Source: Armatimonadota bacterium (GTDB lineage Bacteria > Armatimonadota > Armatimonadia > Armatimonadales > Armatimonadaceae). Taken from it: a DNA stretch of 7,224 nucleotides. Shown here piece after piece: positions 1 to 6,260 of this stretch (the first letter of the stretch is position 1; every line of letters begins with the position of its first letter). Position numbers and translations under genes: made by a program. The DNA is taken from NCBI GenBank assembly GCA_014381035.1, contig JACMIS010000242.1, forward strand, positions 1 to 7,224, written 5' to 3'. The notes beneath the pieces were generated by a model. That model saw only the letters and a program-made list of their open reading frames with translations. It was not told the DNA's origin and did not search any database.

Positions 1-42
1 GACTACGATAGGCTTCGCGCGTTCCGGGTTAGCCCTTGCTGT

Positions 43-113
43 TTTCCCGCGAATCCGCCGTTCTCCCTTTACACACTCCGTGTGTAAAGGGAGAACGGCG
101 GATTCGCGGGAAA
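43..113. repeat. Perfect 34-bp inverted repeat with 3-nt loop
   Basis: Bases 43-76 are the exact reverse complement of 80-113, centred on base 78, leaving a three-base loop (TCC). All 34 pairs are Watson-Crick. Symmetry stops at both ends: 1-42 is unrelated to the complement of 114-155, which argues against a simple fold-back read. No T-run follows the stem on either strand, so it is not a standard intrinsic terminator. It begins 94 bases past the proB stop in the direction of proB transcription, so it could still protect the 3' end of that mRNA or act in both directions. Other possibilities are a dispersed palindromic repeat or a non-autonomous mobile element. I saw no second copy in this window and no obvious target-site duplication. 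Confidence 0.9.
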
Positions 114-165
114 GGACTGAACCAGAGCCACCAAGCAGCAACACAGCACCGCAGGTGAAACCGAT

Positions 166-180
166 CCAACAAAGTGTTGG
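166..180. other. Small 6-bp hairpin after proB
   Basis: CCAACA pairs with TGTTGG around a 3-nt loop. On the minus strand it falls 27 bases after the proB stop codon. There is no following U-tract, only ATCGGTTTC, so it is at best a weak or factor-assisted terminator and may be chance. Confidence 0.3.
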
Positions 181-207
181 TGCCGTCCGCGAAGGACAAA
201 CAAAGAA

Positions 208-1320
208 TCAGTATAGAGTCATTTCGTCGCGGTGGATCAACTCGGGATGGGGAGCGGTTTCGACACGCAGAGTAGTCGCCATGGCACCGGTTGTCATCCC
301 GGCGAGTTTCCGGCAGGACTGCGCGTCGTAGCGAACGACACCGCGTCCGAACTCCTCGCCAGTTGTATCCTCTATGATTCGCACCGTATCGCCAAGAGCG
401 AACGTTCCGTCAACACCGGTCACACCGATGGGTAGGAGCGAGCGACCTTCCTCCTCAAGAACGCGGCGAGCGCAGATATTGACCAACAACGATCCTTTCG
501 GTTCGCCGCTCCAGGCGAGCCAGCGTTTCTTCGCCGACGGACGCTTCGGGCGGGGCGCGAAATAGGTTCCGGCACCGGGAACAGCGTTCAAGCAATCCGC
601 AATAATATTCGCCCGTTGACCATTTGCGATCCACATCGGAACACCGGACGCGGTCGCGATTCGCGCCGCCGAGAGTTTGGTGCGCATCCCGCCCGTGCCG
701 CCGGGAGTCCCTGCGCCGCCCGCCATCGCCATCGTCGCGGTGTCCAACCGATCCACCCGTTCGACCAACGTCGCATCCGGGAAGATTGCCGGGTTACGGT
801 CGTACAGACCGGCGATGTCGGACAGAATGATCAAACCGTTCGCGTCGGTCAGGGAGGCGACCAATGCGGCGAGGGTATCGTTATCACCGACTTTAATCTC
901 GTCCACAGCAACGGTGTCGTTCTCGTTCACGATAGGAACCGCCCCCATGCGAAACAGAGCCTCGAACGTATTTCGGGCGTTGAGATAACGCGAGCGGACG
1001 CGCAGATCATCGCGGGTCAAAAGCACCTGTCCGACCGCGAGATTGTAGTTGGCGAAGATGTCGGCGTACAAACCCATTAGAACGCCCTGACCGACGCTCG
1101 CCGCCGCTTGCTTATCCGGCAGAGAGCGTGGACTCTCCGAAAGGTTCAATCGCGCCGCGCCTGCCCGAATCGCCCCCGACGATACCAGTACAACTTCGCG
1201 TCCGGCGGCGATCTGCGCGGCGATCTGCGCGGCGAGGGCGTTAATATACACGCGGTCGGGTCCGCCATGTGTCGAATGGGTAAGAGTAGAGGTACCGACC
1301 TTGAGAACGATTCGTTTCAT
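208..1320 (-). CDS. proB: Glutamate 5-kinase (ProB)
   Basis: This enzyme phosphorylates L-glutamate to gamma-glutamyl phosphate with ATP, the first committed step of proline synthesis in the cytoplasm. The 370-residue length is close to the 367 of E. coli ProB. The amino-acid-kinase domain runs from about 1 to 255. It shows KVGTSTLT at 7-14 (K7 matches the phosphate-binding lysine), SSGAI at 47-51, NEND at 132-135, the substrate-binding VGDND at 144-148, and the ATP-site GTGGMRTK at 208-215. A C-terminal PUA domain covers about 275-355, including the GVTGVDGTFALGD segment. Residues 31-38 are a short duplicated AQIA helix unit encoded by a 12-bp tandem repeat. The usual partner proA is not adjacent. 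The ATG at 1320 has no clear Shine-Dalgarno, but a promoter lies 18 bases upstream, implying a very short leader. proB is usually feedback-inhibited by proline; that control is not visible here. Confidence 0.97.
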   Translation of the reverse strand: MKRIVLKVGTSTLTHSTHGGPDRVYINALAAQIAAQIAAGREVVLVSSGAIRAGAARLNLSESPRSLPDKQAAASVGQGVLMGLYADIFANYNLAVGQVLLTRDDLRVRSRYLNARNTFEALFRMGAVPIVNENDTVAVDEIKVGDNDTLAALVASLTDANGLIILSDIAGLYDRNPAIFPDATLVERVDRLDTATMAMAGGAGTPGGTGGMRTKLSAARIATASGVPMWIANGQRANIIADCLNAVPGAGTYFAPRPKRPSAKKRWLAWSGEPKGSLLVNICARRVLEEEGRSLLPIGVTGVDGTFALGDTVRIIEDTTGEEFGRGVVRYDAQSCRKLAGMTTGAMATTLRVETAPHPELIHRDEMTLY

Positions 1321-1337
1321 ACACTTTGTCTGAGATC

Positions 1338-1366
1338 AGTGTACGGCGCAACGGTAGCGGTGGCAA
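1338..1366 (-). promoter_or_regulatory. Candidate sigma70-type promoter for proB
   Basis: On the minus strand TTGCCA (1361-1366, five of six consensus bases) is followed after exactly 17 bp by TACACT (1338-1343, four of six). The -10 hexamer is the same as the one proposed for fba. A start about seven bases downstream leaves a leader of only about 10 nt before the proB ATG, which would explain the missing Shine-Dalgarno. It lies entirely in the 57-bp gap between the phytoene synthase stop and proB. Confidence 0.5.
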
Positions 1367-1377
1367 ATGAGAGCGAG

Positions 1378-2451
1378 TCACCGTCCACTCCCGTTCGCCC
1401 GCTGCTGTTCAACCGCGAGCGTCAGCAGTTTTTCCCAGGTAGGGACGCGGGCACGTTTCGTAAACACGTCGTAGCGGTTCTGTTCGATCTTGTCCAGAAT
1501 GCGGGAGTAGAGAACGCGGGCGAGGCGCACCGGGAGTTGCGCATATTGGGGAAGGTATTGGACACCGGCGTCCGCGTGCTCGTAGATTTCGCGGGTGCGG
1601 GCGATCTCGAACCGGAGTAGGGCGACGAAGTTTTCGGTCACTACGCCGCGCCGAATGTCTTCCTCGGAAACACCGAAACGTACCATGTCCTCCATAGGCA
1701 GGTAAATGCGCCCGCGCCCGGTAACATCCTCGCCGACATCGCGCAGGAAATTCGTCAGTTGCATCCCCAAACCGAGCGCAGTGGCATGGGAAACACTTGC
1801 CGGATCGTCACATCCCACTAATCGGCACATCATCAGCCCGACGACGCTGGCTGAGCCATACGTGTATTTTTGCAGATCATCAAAAGTCTCGTAGCAGGAA
1901 ACAGTGAGATCCATCTCCATGGCGTCTAAAAAGTCGCGCATGAATTGTGCTGGAACCTCGTAGCGACGCGCCGAATCCGCCCACGCGGCAAGAACCGGAT
2001 GATCCGACGAACCGGTCTTTATCGCATCTGCGGTCGCATCGCGCCATTGACGGAGCTTATCGGCTTGCTCGGGAACCGTTAATCCGTTCGGATTGTCCAC
2101 CCACTCGTCCGGATAGCGCACCCATGCATACAGGGCGTGGACAGCGGGACGCACATTGGCGGGGAAAAAGCTGGACGAGAAATAATAGGTTTTGCCGTAA
2201 TGGGCATTGATTTTGCGGCAATGTTCATAAGCGGCGGAAAGCCCCGGCGCGACTGAGGCAGTTTCGCGCAGGAGCGAAAACTCACTTTCGTCGCACGGTG
2301 CGTTGTCCGATCCTTTCGGAGTCGGTAACAGGTTTGTTGCCGCTGACCAGACTTCCTGAACTTTACCCCGGATACCTATTAGCCCCTGCATAAAACCGAT
2401 TCTACTCCCGTTTCCAGCGTCGGAACCATGCATGTTCTGGTTGTTACGCAT
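1378..2451 (-). CDS. crtB: Phytoene/squalene synthase family protein (CrtB-like)
   Basis: This is a trans-isoprenyl diphosphate head-to-head synthase, most likely condensing two geranylgeranyl diphosphates to phytoene; squalene or a C30 product cannot be excluded. Numbering is from the ATG at 2451 (357 aa). The family opening YEHCRKINAHYGKTYYFSSS is at 75-94. The first Asp-rich motif, RYPDEWVD, is at 112-119, with E replacing the usual second Asp. The second motif, NFLRDVGEDVTGRGRIYLP, is at 234-252 with the Mg-binding DVGED intact at 238-242. The ORF is open to a TTG at 2478. I chose ATG 2451 because AGGTGG precedes it by about 11 nt; ATGs at 2433 and 2391 are alternatives. The first 75 or so residues are longer than usual and unconserved. 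No other carotenoid or hopanoid gene is in the window, so the product stays uncertain. Confidence 0.9.
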   Translation of the reverse strand: MRNNQNMHGSDAGNGSRIGFMQGLIGIRGKVQEVWSAATNLLPTPKGSDNAPCDESEFSLLRETASVAPGLSAAYEHCRKINAHYGKTYYFSSSFFPANVRPAVHALYAWVRYPDEWVDNPNGLTVPEQADKLRQWRDATADAIKTGSSDHPVLAAWADSARRYEVPAQFMRDFLDAMEMDLTVSCYETFDDLQKYTYGSASVVGLMMCRLVGCDDPASVSHATALGLGMQLTNFLRDVGEDVTGRGRIYLPMEDMVRFGVSEEDIRRGVVTENFVALLRFEIARTREIYEHADAGVQYLPQYAQLPVRLARVLYSRILDKIEQNRYDVFTKRARVPTWEKLLTLAVEQQRANGSGR

Positions 2452-2543
2452 TCCCGTTATACCCACCTGTATCAACAATTACGTTATTTTGTCTGTTGCT
2501 ACTCCGATGCTAACATCAGTCGCGGGAATTTGGTTCGCGGATT

Positions 2544-3269
2544 TTACCGGCGAAAGTCTTCCTCAAGCCAGAAAATTCCGGGCGGTAAAGAAATATCAAC
2601 CGGAGCGAACTCGATATGCAGAACGCGGCGTCTCGCGCCGGGACGCGTGGCGGGAGACGAAGCGTGCAATAATAGTGGGCGAAATACCATTGCTCCACCC
2701 TCGGGTACTGCACAAACGGTCTCCATCATTGCCGCTCGGCACTGCGCGACTTCACTTGCGGACAGCCTCCCGCGCCGATGAGTGCCCGAAAGAACACGCA
2801 ACGCCCCCGTTTGGGCGTCGCATGGGTCGAGATGTAGACGTACTGTTACCAATTGTTCAAGAATGACGACCGGTGGTTGAACGTGTACTACACCCTCTTT
2901 AATGGACCACGTTTCGTATGCGGGGATTGGCGCGAGTGGTCGCTCCCGAACCGCGATGCTCAAATCCTGATGATAAGGCACTTTCCAGTTCACTCCGCCG
3001 GGCGTGGCTGTTTTGTCGAATAAAATACCGCGTACCGGAAAGAACGCTCCCTCGCCCGTGACCGTCTGCAACAACTGTTGAATCGTGCCCGAGGTCGCGG
3101 TTGCCCTCGCAACCCCGTGCGTCGTCAAGACGTTGCGGATACCGCCCAGACCGCTTTCGATAGGCGCGGAAAACGCCTCGTTTAGTTGCAGGAGCAAGTC
3201 CGTCGGCAGAACATCAGGCACAATGACAAAACCATCGCGGTCGAAAGACGCCAGTTTCGGGTTCGGCAT
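2544..3269 (-). CDS. PhyH-family Fe(II)/2-oxoglutarate dioxygenase
   Basis: This is a phytanoyl-CoA-dioxygenase-family oxygenase with a predicted cytoplasmic double-stranded beta-helix fold; the substrate is unknown. From the ATG at 3269 it has 241 residues. FDRDGFVIVPDVL at 9-21 is the typical family opening. KVPYHQDLS at 96-104 supplies the proximal His and Asp of the iron triad (H100, D102). RLHLDPCDAQTGALRVLSGTH at 144-164 is the family core. LLLHASSP at 199-206 gives the distal His (H202), and R213-R215 supplies the 2-oxoglutarate-binding Arg. The triad is therefore intact. The reading frame extends to a GTG at 3284 that shares one base with the stop of the upstream GH127 gene (TAGTG), which would couple their translation. 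I prefer the ATG because the family rarely has much sequence before FDRDGF, but neither start has a good Shine-Dalgarno. The family also includes halogenases and natural-product hydroxylases. Confidence 0.9.
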   Translation of the reverse strand: MPNPKLASFDRDGFVIVPDVLPTDLLLQLNEAFSAPIESGLGGIRNVLTTHGVARATATSGTIQQLLQTVTGEGAFFPVRGILFDKTATPGGVNWKVPYHQDLSIAVRERPLAPIPAYETWSIKEGVVHVQPPVVILEQLVTVRLHLDPCDAQTGALRVLSGTHRRGRLSASEVAQCRAAMMETVCAVPEGGAMVFRPLLLHASSPATRPGARRRVLHIEFAPVDISLPPGIFWLEEDFRR

Positions 3270-3283
3270 GCTGCATTGTAACA

Positions 3284-5938
3284 CTAAGAAGCGACGACAT
3301 TGATTTTGGAGAACGCAGACTGTGCCTGTTCCGGCTTGGCACCGTACTGCCGCACGCCGACCGCGCCTTCCGCGAACGAGTTGTCTGTCACTTCAAGGAG
3401 CGGTTTTGCCGTGTTGCCGACAAACACCCGCAACAACGCACCACGCGCCTCGATACGCACATGATGAGGACGGTTTGCCGCAATAGGGAGCGTTGTCATT
3501 TTCAACGGTGTCCACTTACCGTCCGCTTTGCCAATCGTCACCTGACCCGCGGTTGCGGACAGACCGACATAATAGCCGTTGTAATCGTCCGCCCCGATGG
3601 ACGCTTTCGTGACACGGAAAATCAATCCCGCGTCGCCCGTGCCGCTGACCGTCACATCGGCATCGTAGGTAAAGTCGCGGAACCGCGTTTTTGTTGCCAC
3701 GGCTTTGCTTGATGTGGCGTCCGGGGACGGACCGAACGTTCCTTTATTGACCAGCCAACCGCCGCCATACGTCACCCAATTGTCGAAGTGCCCATCCGCG
3801 AAGTCATCCCGGAAACGCGTCGTTACTGGGGTGGCCGTGCCGATCACCGGAAAGTTGCAAACACGTAGCATCTGTGCGCCAGACGGCACGAGCGTTACCG
3901 TTTGCGTCGGTGCTGAGGAAGCAACCGGACTGACCGGCGGGTCGAAAGCGACGTGTCCATCGCGGGTCAGTGTCCAATCCGGAATAGTTTTCGCAGCAAC
4001 CTGTAAACGAACCGGTACTTGCGCTGGATCGAACGGGTTGGGCGGCATCGGCTTTTGTTGCACCGTAAACGCGGCTTGCGGTTGCTCGCTGAGGACCAGA
4101 GCGTAGTTCCAATCGGATGTTGGGGTCACCTCGTAGGAGTCAAACCCGTCCACATTGCCTTTCGCGAATGCGCTCCACTTTTCCTCGATTTTTAGCGAGT
4201 AGAGTAGGGGACCACGCCACACCGCAACGGAATTGTTGACGCCCGGTATGGTTTGCACACTCATGGGGAAGCGCAACACAACCTCGTCGCCGGTCACCCA
4301 TTCCCGGTCCAGACGGACGAAGGTTCCCGGTTTTGTGGGTGGCTGCGCTTTCCCGTTGACGGAGACCGACGGATTTTTACACCATGCCGGGATGCGCAAC
4401 GCCAGCGGGAAACGTACCTTTTTCGGCGTGCTCACTCGGAGACGAATCGTATCATTGAAGGGATAGTCCGTTTCCTCCGTGATTGTCACCACGGCACCAC
4501 CCGCGACCTGCGCTGTCACCTCGGAAGGAACGTATGCCATGACGGCAAGCCCGCCGTCACGCGTTGCCGCCCAGGCGTTCTGCGCGAGCTTGGGCCAGCC
4601 CATGTGGAAGTTATAGCAACAGCAAGGGAAGCCGGAGATCGGGGCGGGGGTTCGGGCGTCGTCATAGTCTTGCGTGAAGCCGACCTTGCCGCGGGGCGCG
4701 GTGGGATTGTTGGGGAGAGTGAAATAAACATGCTGCCGGATATCGGTAGACAGTGCGGCAGGAAGCGCGTTGAAAGCAAGTTGCTCCAGATTATCGCCGA
4801 TGGTAGCGTCACCCAGGATGCGCATCGCGGTTTCGTCGCTGAGCATTCGCTCCACAATAGAACATAGTTCGATCCCCTGTGCGGCACTGCGCCCCGCCAA
4901 AAATTCGGTGCCGGAGTTGATACCCATGGCAAGTCCGTGATCACGCATCAGGTTCTTCGCGCCAAGATTGAACGCCGCTCGGTCGGCGGGGTTGTGGGAG
5001 CGTTGCCAATATACTGGCGGTAACTTCATCGCCTGCGGCACGTTGACATTGTGCTTGGGGTGAAAATCTTCTCCGAACTCCAGGAAGCGATTTTGCGTGA
5101 AGATGTCACGCCACGCATACGCTTGTTGTGCGAGCAGGTCGGCGACGCCCAATAGGAATGCATCACCCGTGCGGTTATAGAGCCAGAAAACGGTGTCCAT
5201 TTCGTCACCGGCACGCGCTTTCCCCCACTCTCTTAAGGGGCGTTTGGGAAGATTGGCTGCCATATGCCGGTAATATTTAGTAAGGAACGGCACGACGCGC
5301 GTTTCGCCGGTCGCTTCCGCATAATCGCGGAGTAGATATGTCGCCACCATACGCGGCCACCAGTCGTCGTTCGTCTTGGGACCGAAAAAGCCGTCCTCGC
5401 GCTGGCTATCAAGTATCGCGTCCGCCCACTTTTGCACCTTCGCTTTCAAGCCAGAGTCATCCAGCGTGTAAGCAAGGGGTACCAAACCCTTTATATAGTA
5501 CGGTCCTTTTTCCCAGTCCTCTCCTTTGCCGCCCAGCCACGCGCTGTCGTCTTTCGCTGCCGGGAGCAGTTCCCCGGCATGGCCTGTCAGTCCGTCACGT
5601 TGTAGCTCCAACTGACGCAGGAGCCAACCGCGCGCCTCCACGCTTCCCAATGGCAATGCGACATACGGCACATCCTGTAGCGGAGCACGGTTCTTAACAA
5701 CGGTCCGCGTCGTGATTTTTTTGTCCGGGGTTTTACTGGTCTTCGGTTCGGCTTTCACCTGCGTCGGTTCGGCGTTCACCTGCTCAGGGTCGGCGTCTCC
5801 CTGAACTGCGGTGCAGCTTGAGGGTAAGGCGATCCCCCCCAAACCAGCAACACTCAGTGCGACGAAGCGTCGCCGTGACAATACGGTATCGTCCGACGAC
5901 TGCGTTGTTGAATTCGATTCGGACTGTTGTTTTCGCAT
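3284..5938 (-). CDS. Tat-exported GH127 (DUF1680) beta-L-arabinofuranosidase-like protein
   Basis: This is a predicted extracytoplasmic glycoside hydrolase of 884 residues, probably removing beta-L-arabinofuranose or a related sugar from plant glycans. The Tat motif SRRRF is at 21-25, followed by a hydrophobic stretch to 39. C42 sits in a weak lipobox-like PSSC, so it may be a lipoprotein. Residues 47-70 are a linker of three imperfect heptads (ADPEQVN, AEPTQVK, AEPKTSK). The catalytic alpha-barrel spans about 90-500. It has a candidate acid/base Glu in GTEF (E345), zinc-site QGIELC (E357, C359), and FPCCCYNFHMGWPK at 437-450, where C439/C440 align with the nucleophile and zinc Cys pair. Beta domains follow to about 700. 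Residues 707-884 form an extra concanavalin-like sandwich (DDFADGHFDNWVTYGGGW). The ATG at 5938 is the only start before the Tat signal. Exact sugar specificity is an inference. Confidence 0.92.
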   Translation of the reverse strand: MRKQQSESNSTTQSSDDTVLSRRRFVALSVAGLGGIALPSSCTAVQGDADPEQVNAEPTQVKAEPKTSKTPDKKITTRTVVKNRAPLQDVPYVALPLGSVEARGWLLRQLELQRDGLTGHAGELLPAAKDDSAWLGGKGEDWEKGPYYIKGLVPLAYTLDDSGLKAKVQKWADAILDSQREDGFFGPKTNDDWWPRMVATYLLRDYAEATGETRVVPFLTKYYRHMAANLPKRPLREWGKARAGDEMDTVFWLYNRTGDAFLLGVADLLAQQAYAWRDIFTQNRFLEFGEDFHPKHNVNVPQAMKLPPVYWQRSHNPADRAAFNLGAKNLMRDHGLAMGINSGTEFLAGRSAAQGIELCSIVERMLSDETAMRILGDATIGDNLEQLAFNALPAALSTDIRQHVYFTLPNNPTAPRGKVGFTQDYDDARTPAPISGFPCCCYNFHMGWPKLAQNAWAATRDGGLAVMAYVPSEVTAQVAGGAVVTITEETDYPFNDTIRLRVSTPKKVRFPLALRIPAWCKNPSVSVNGKAQPPTKPGTFVRLDREWVTGDEVVLRFPMSVQTIPGVNNSVAVWRGPLLYSLKIEEKWSAFAKGNVDGFDSYEVTPTSDWNYALVLSEQPQAAFTVQQKPMPPNPFDPAQVPVRLQVAAKTIPDWTLTRDGHVAFDPPVSPVASSAPTQTVTLVPSGAQMLRVCNFPVIGTATPVTTRFRDDFADGHFDNWVTYGGGWLVNKGTFGPSPDATSSKAVATKTRFRDFTYDADVTVSGTGDAGLIFRVTKASIGADDYNGYYVGLSATAGQVTIGKADGKWTPLKMTTLPIAANRPHHVRIEARGALLRVFVGNTAKPLLEVTDNSFAEGAVGVRQYGAKPEQAQSAFSKINVVAS
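5744..5806 (-). repeat. Three imperfect 21-bp tandem repeats in the GH127 linker
   Basis: Units lie at 5744-5764, 5765-5785 and 5786-5806. The first two differ at only three positions; the third matches the second at 14 of 21. They are in frame and encode a seven-residue E/P/Q/V/K repeat between the Tat signal and the catalytic domain. Such repeats usually make an extended spacer and can vary in copy number by slippage. Confidence 0.75.
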
Positions 5939-5956
5939 AATATTTCGTTGTCTCTG

Positions 5957-5985
5957 TTTTGGCGCAGTATGGTTTTTGGCGCAGT
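5957..5985. repeat. 12-bp direct repeat in the GH127 leader
   Basis: TTTTGGCGCAGT occurs at 5957-5968 and again at 5974-5985, a period of 17 bp. Agreement continues as NTG to 5971 and 5988. On the minus strand it reads ACTGCGCCAAAA twice, just downstream of the proposed -10 box, so it falls in the GH127 5' untranslated region. A shorter related GCGCAGTT is at 6155-6162. It could be a pair of regulator half-sites or an RNA element; chance duplication is possible. Confidence 0.6.
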
Positions 5986-5996
5986 TTGTTGCATCT

Positions 5997-6002
5997 ATTA
6001 TA
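5997..6002 (-). promoter_or_regulatory. Candidate -10 box of the GH127 gene
   Basis: The minus strand reads a perfect TATAAT here, 58 bases before the ATG at 5938, giving a leader of about 50 nt. No -35 hexamer stands at 16-18 bp: the only TTGAC-like sequence (6012-6017) is 9 bp away, too close to serve. The expected -35 zone is instead occupied by the palindrome at 6006-6025. That pattern suggests a promoter dependent on, or blocked by, a DNA-binding regulator. Confidence 0.5.
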
Positions 6003-6005
6003 CAG

Positions 6006-6025
6006 GCACAACGTCAACATTGTGC
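6006..6025. promoter_or_regulatory. 20-bp near-palindromic operator candidate
   Basis: Perfect 6-bp arms GCACAA (6006-6011) and TTGTGC (6020-6025) enclose 8 bp, of which four more bases pair symmetrically (GT at 6013-6014 with AC at 6017-6018). Sixteen of 20 bases are thus in dyad symmetry. Its position, 3 bp upstream of the GH127 -10 box and covering the -35 zone, is typical for a dimeric transcription factor. The regulator is not encoded in the window. Confidence 0.55.
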
Positions 6026-6080
6026 AAATGAGATCCTCATCAGTGCCTGAGATCGACGATTTTAAGCGGCGATCAAACCA

Positions 6081-6177
6081 CTCGCACTTCAGCACTCGGC
6101 GCGATTCTGGATACGGTAACGGCGAACCCTTTAAACACCAGTGATTAAAATGAAGCGCAGTTGTCGCGAAGTGCGAG
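6081..6177. repeat. 10-bp inverted repeat with arms 77 bp apart
   Basis: CTCGCACTTC at 6081-6090 is the exact reverse complement of GAAGTGCGAG at 6168-6177. The right arm lies about 25 bp upstream of the fba -35 box. It could be two copies of one regulator site in opposite orientation, allowing looping, or a long weak stem. Chance is not excluded. Confidence 0.35.
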
Positions 6178-6202
6178 CGTAAAACGAACCAACCGTCTCG
6201 CC

Positions 6203-6232
6203 TTGACAAAAGCAAAGCACGCCGGTTACACT
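6203..6232 (+). promoter_or_regulatory. Sigma70-type promoter of fba
   Basis: A perfect -35 TTGACA (6203-6208) is followed by an 18-bp spacer and TACACT (6227-6232, four of six consensus bases). Transcription would begin near 6239, giving a leader of about 40 nt before the ATG at 6281. This is the strongest promoter-like sequence in the window, as suits a housekeeping glycolytic gene. Confidence 0.7.
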
Positions 6233-6260
6233 AAAACGATTCCATACTTTCACACTTTTT

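Larger units (their letters stand above)
1..207. other. Left-edge intergenic region downstream of proB
   Basis: This region contains no complete gene I can support. It lies downstream of the minus-strand proB stop codon. It holds a perfect inverted repeat (43-113) and a small 6-bp hairpin (166-180), both annotated separately. Plus frame 1 stays open from base 1 to a TAA at 85-87, so a gene entering from the left could end inside the palindrome. The 28 residues it would encode show no recognisable motif. The stretches 114-165 and 181-207 show nothing recognisable. Confidence 0.6.

Noticed and set aside
43..113. Calling the long hairpin an intrinsic terminator
   Set aside because: No T-run follows on either strand and the stem is much longer than usual, so it is listed as a repeat instead.
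80..331. 83-residue open frame on the plus strand
   Set aside because: It begins in the loop and right arm of the palindrome and runs antisense into the proB C-terminus. There is no motif and no ribosome-binding site.
616..1080. 154-residue plus-strand open frame inside proB
   Set aside because: Antisense shadow of a clearly conserved gene, with an Arg/His-rich composition typical of GC-rich shadow frames.
1207..1230. 12-bp tandem duplication in proB
   Set aside because: It is in frame, encodes AQIAAQIA in an alanine-rich helix and leaves the kinase intact, so it is a minor local duplication.
2456..2461. TATAAC as a promoter for the phytoene synthase gene
   Set aside because: No acceptable -35 at 16-18 bp, and it would lie almost on the preferred ATG at 2451.
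4253..4867. 204-residue plus-strand open frame inside the GH127 gene
   Set aside because: Antisense to the catalytic domain, with no recognisable family feature and no promoter or Shine-Dalgarno.
6012..6017. TTGACG as the -35 box of the GH127 promoter
   Set aside because: It stands only 9 bp from the TATAAT; functional spacing is about 16-18 bp.
5784..6215. 143-residue minus-strand open frame spanning the intergenic region
   Set aside because: It overlaps the GH127 Tat signal in another frame and crosses the proposed promoter elements. The composition is not protein-like.
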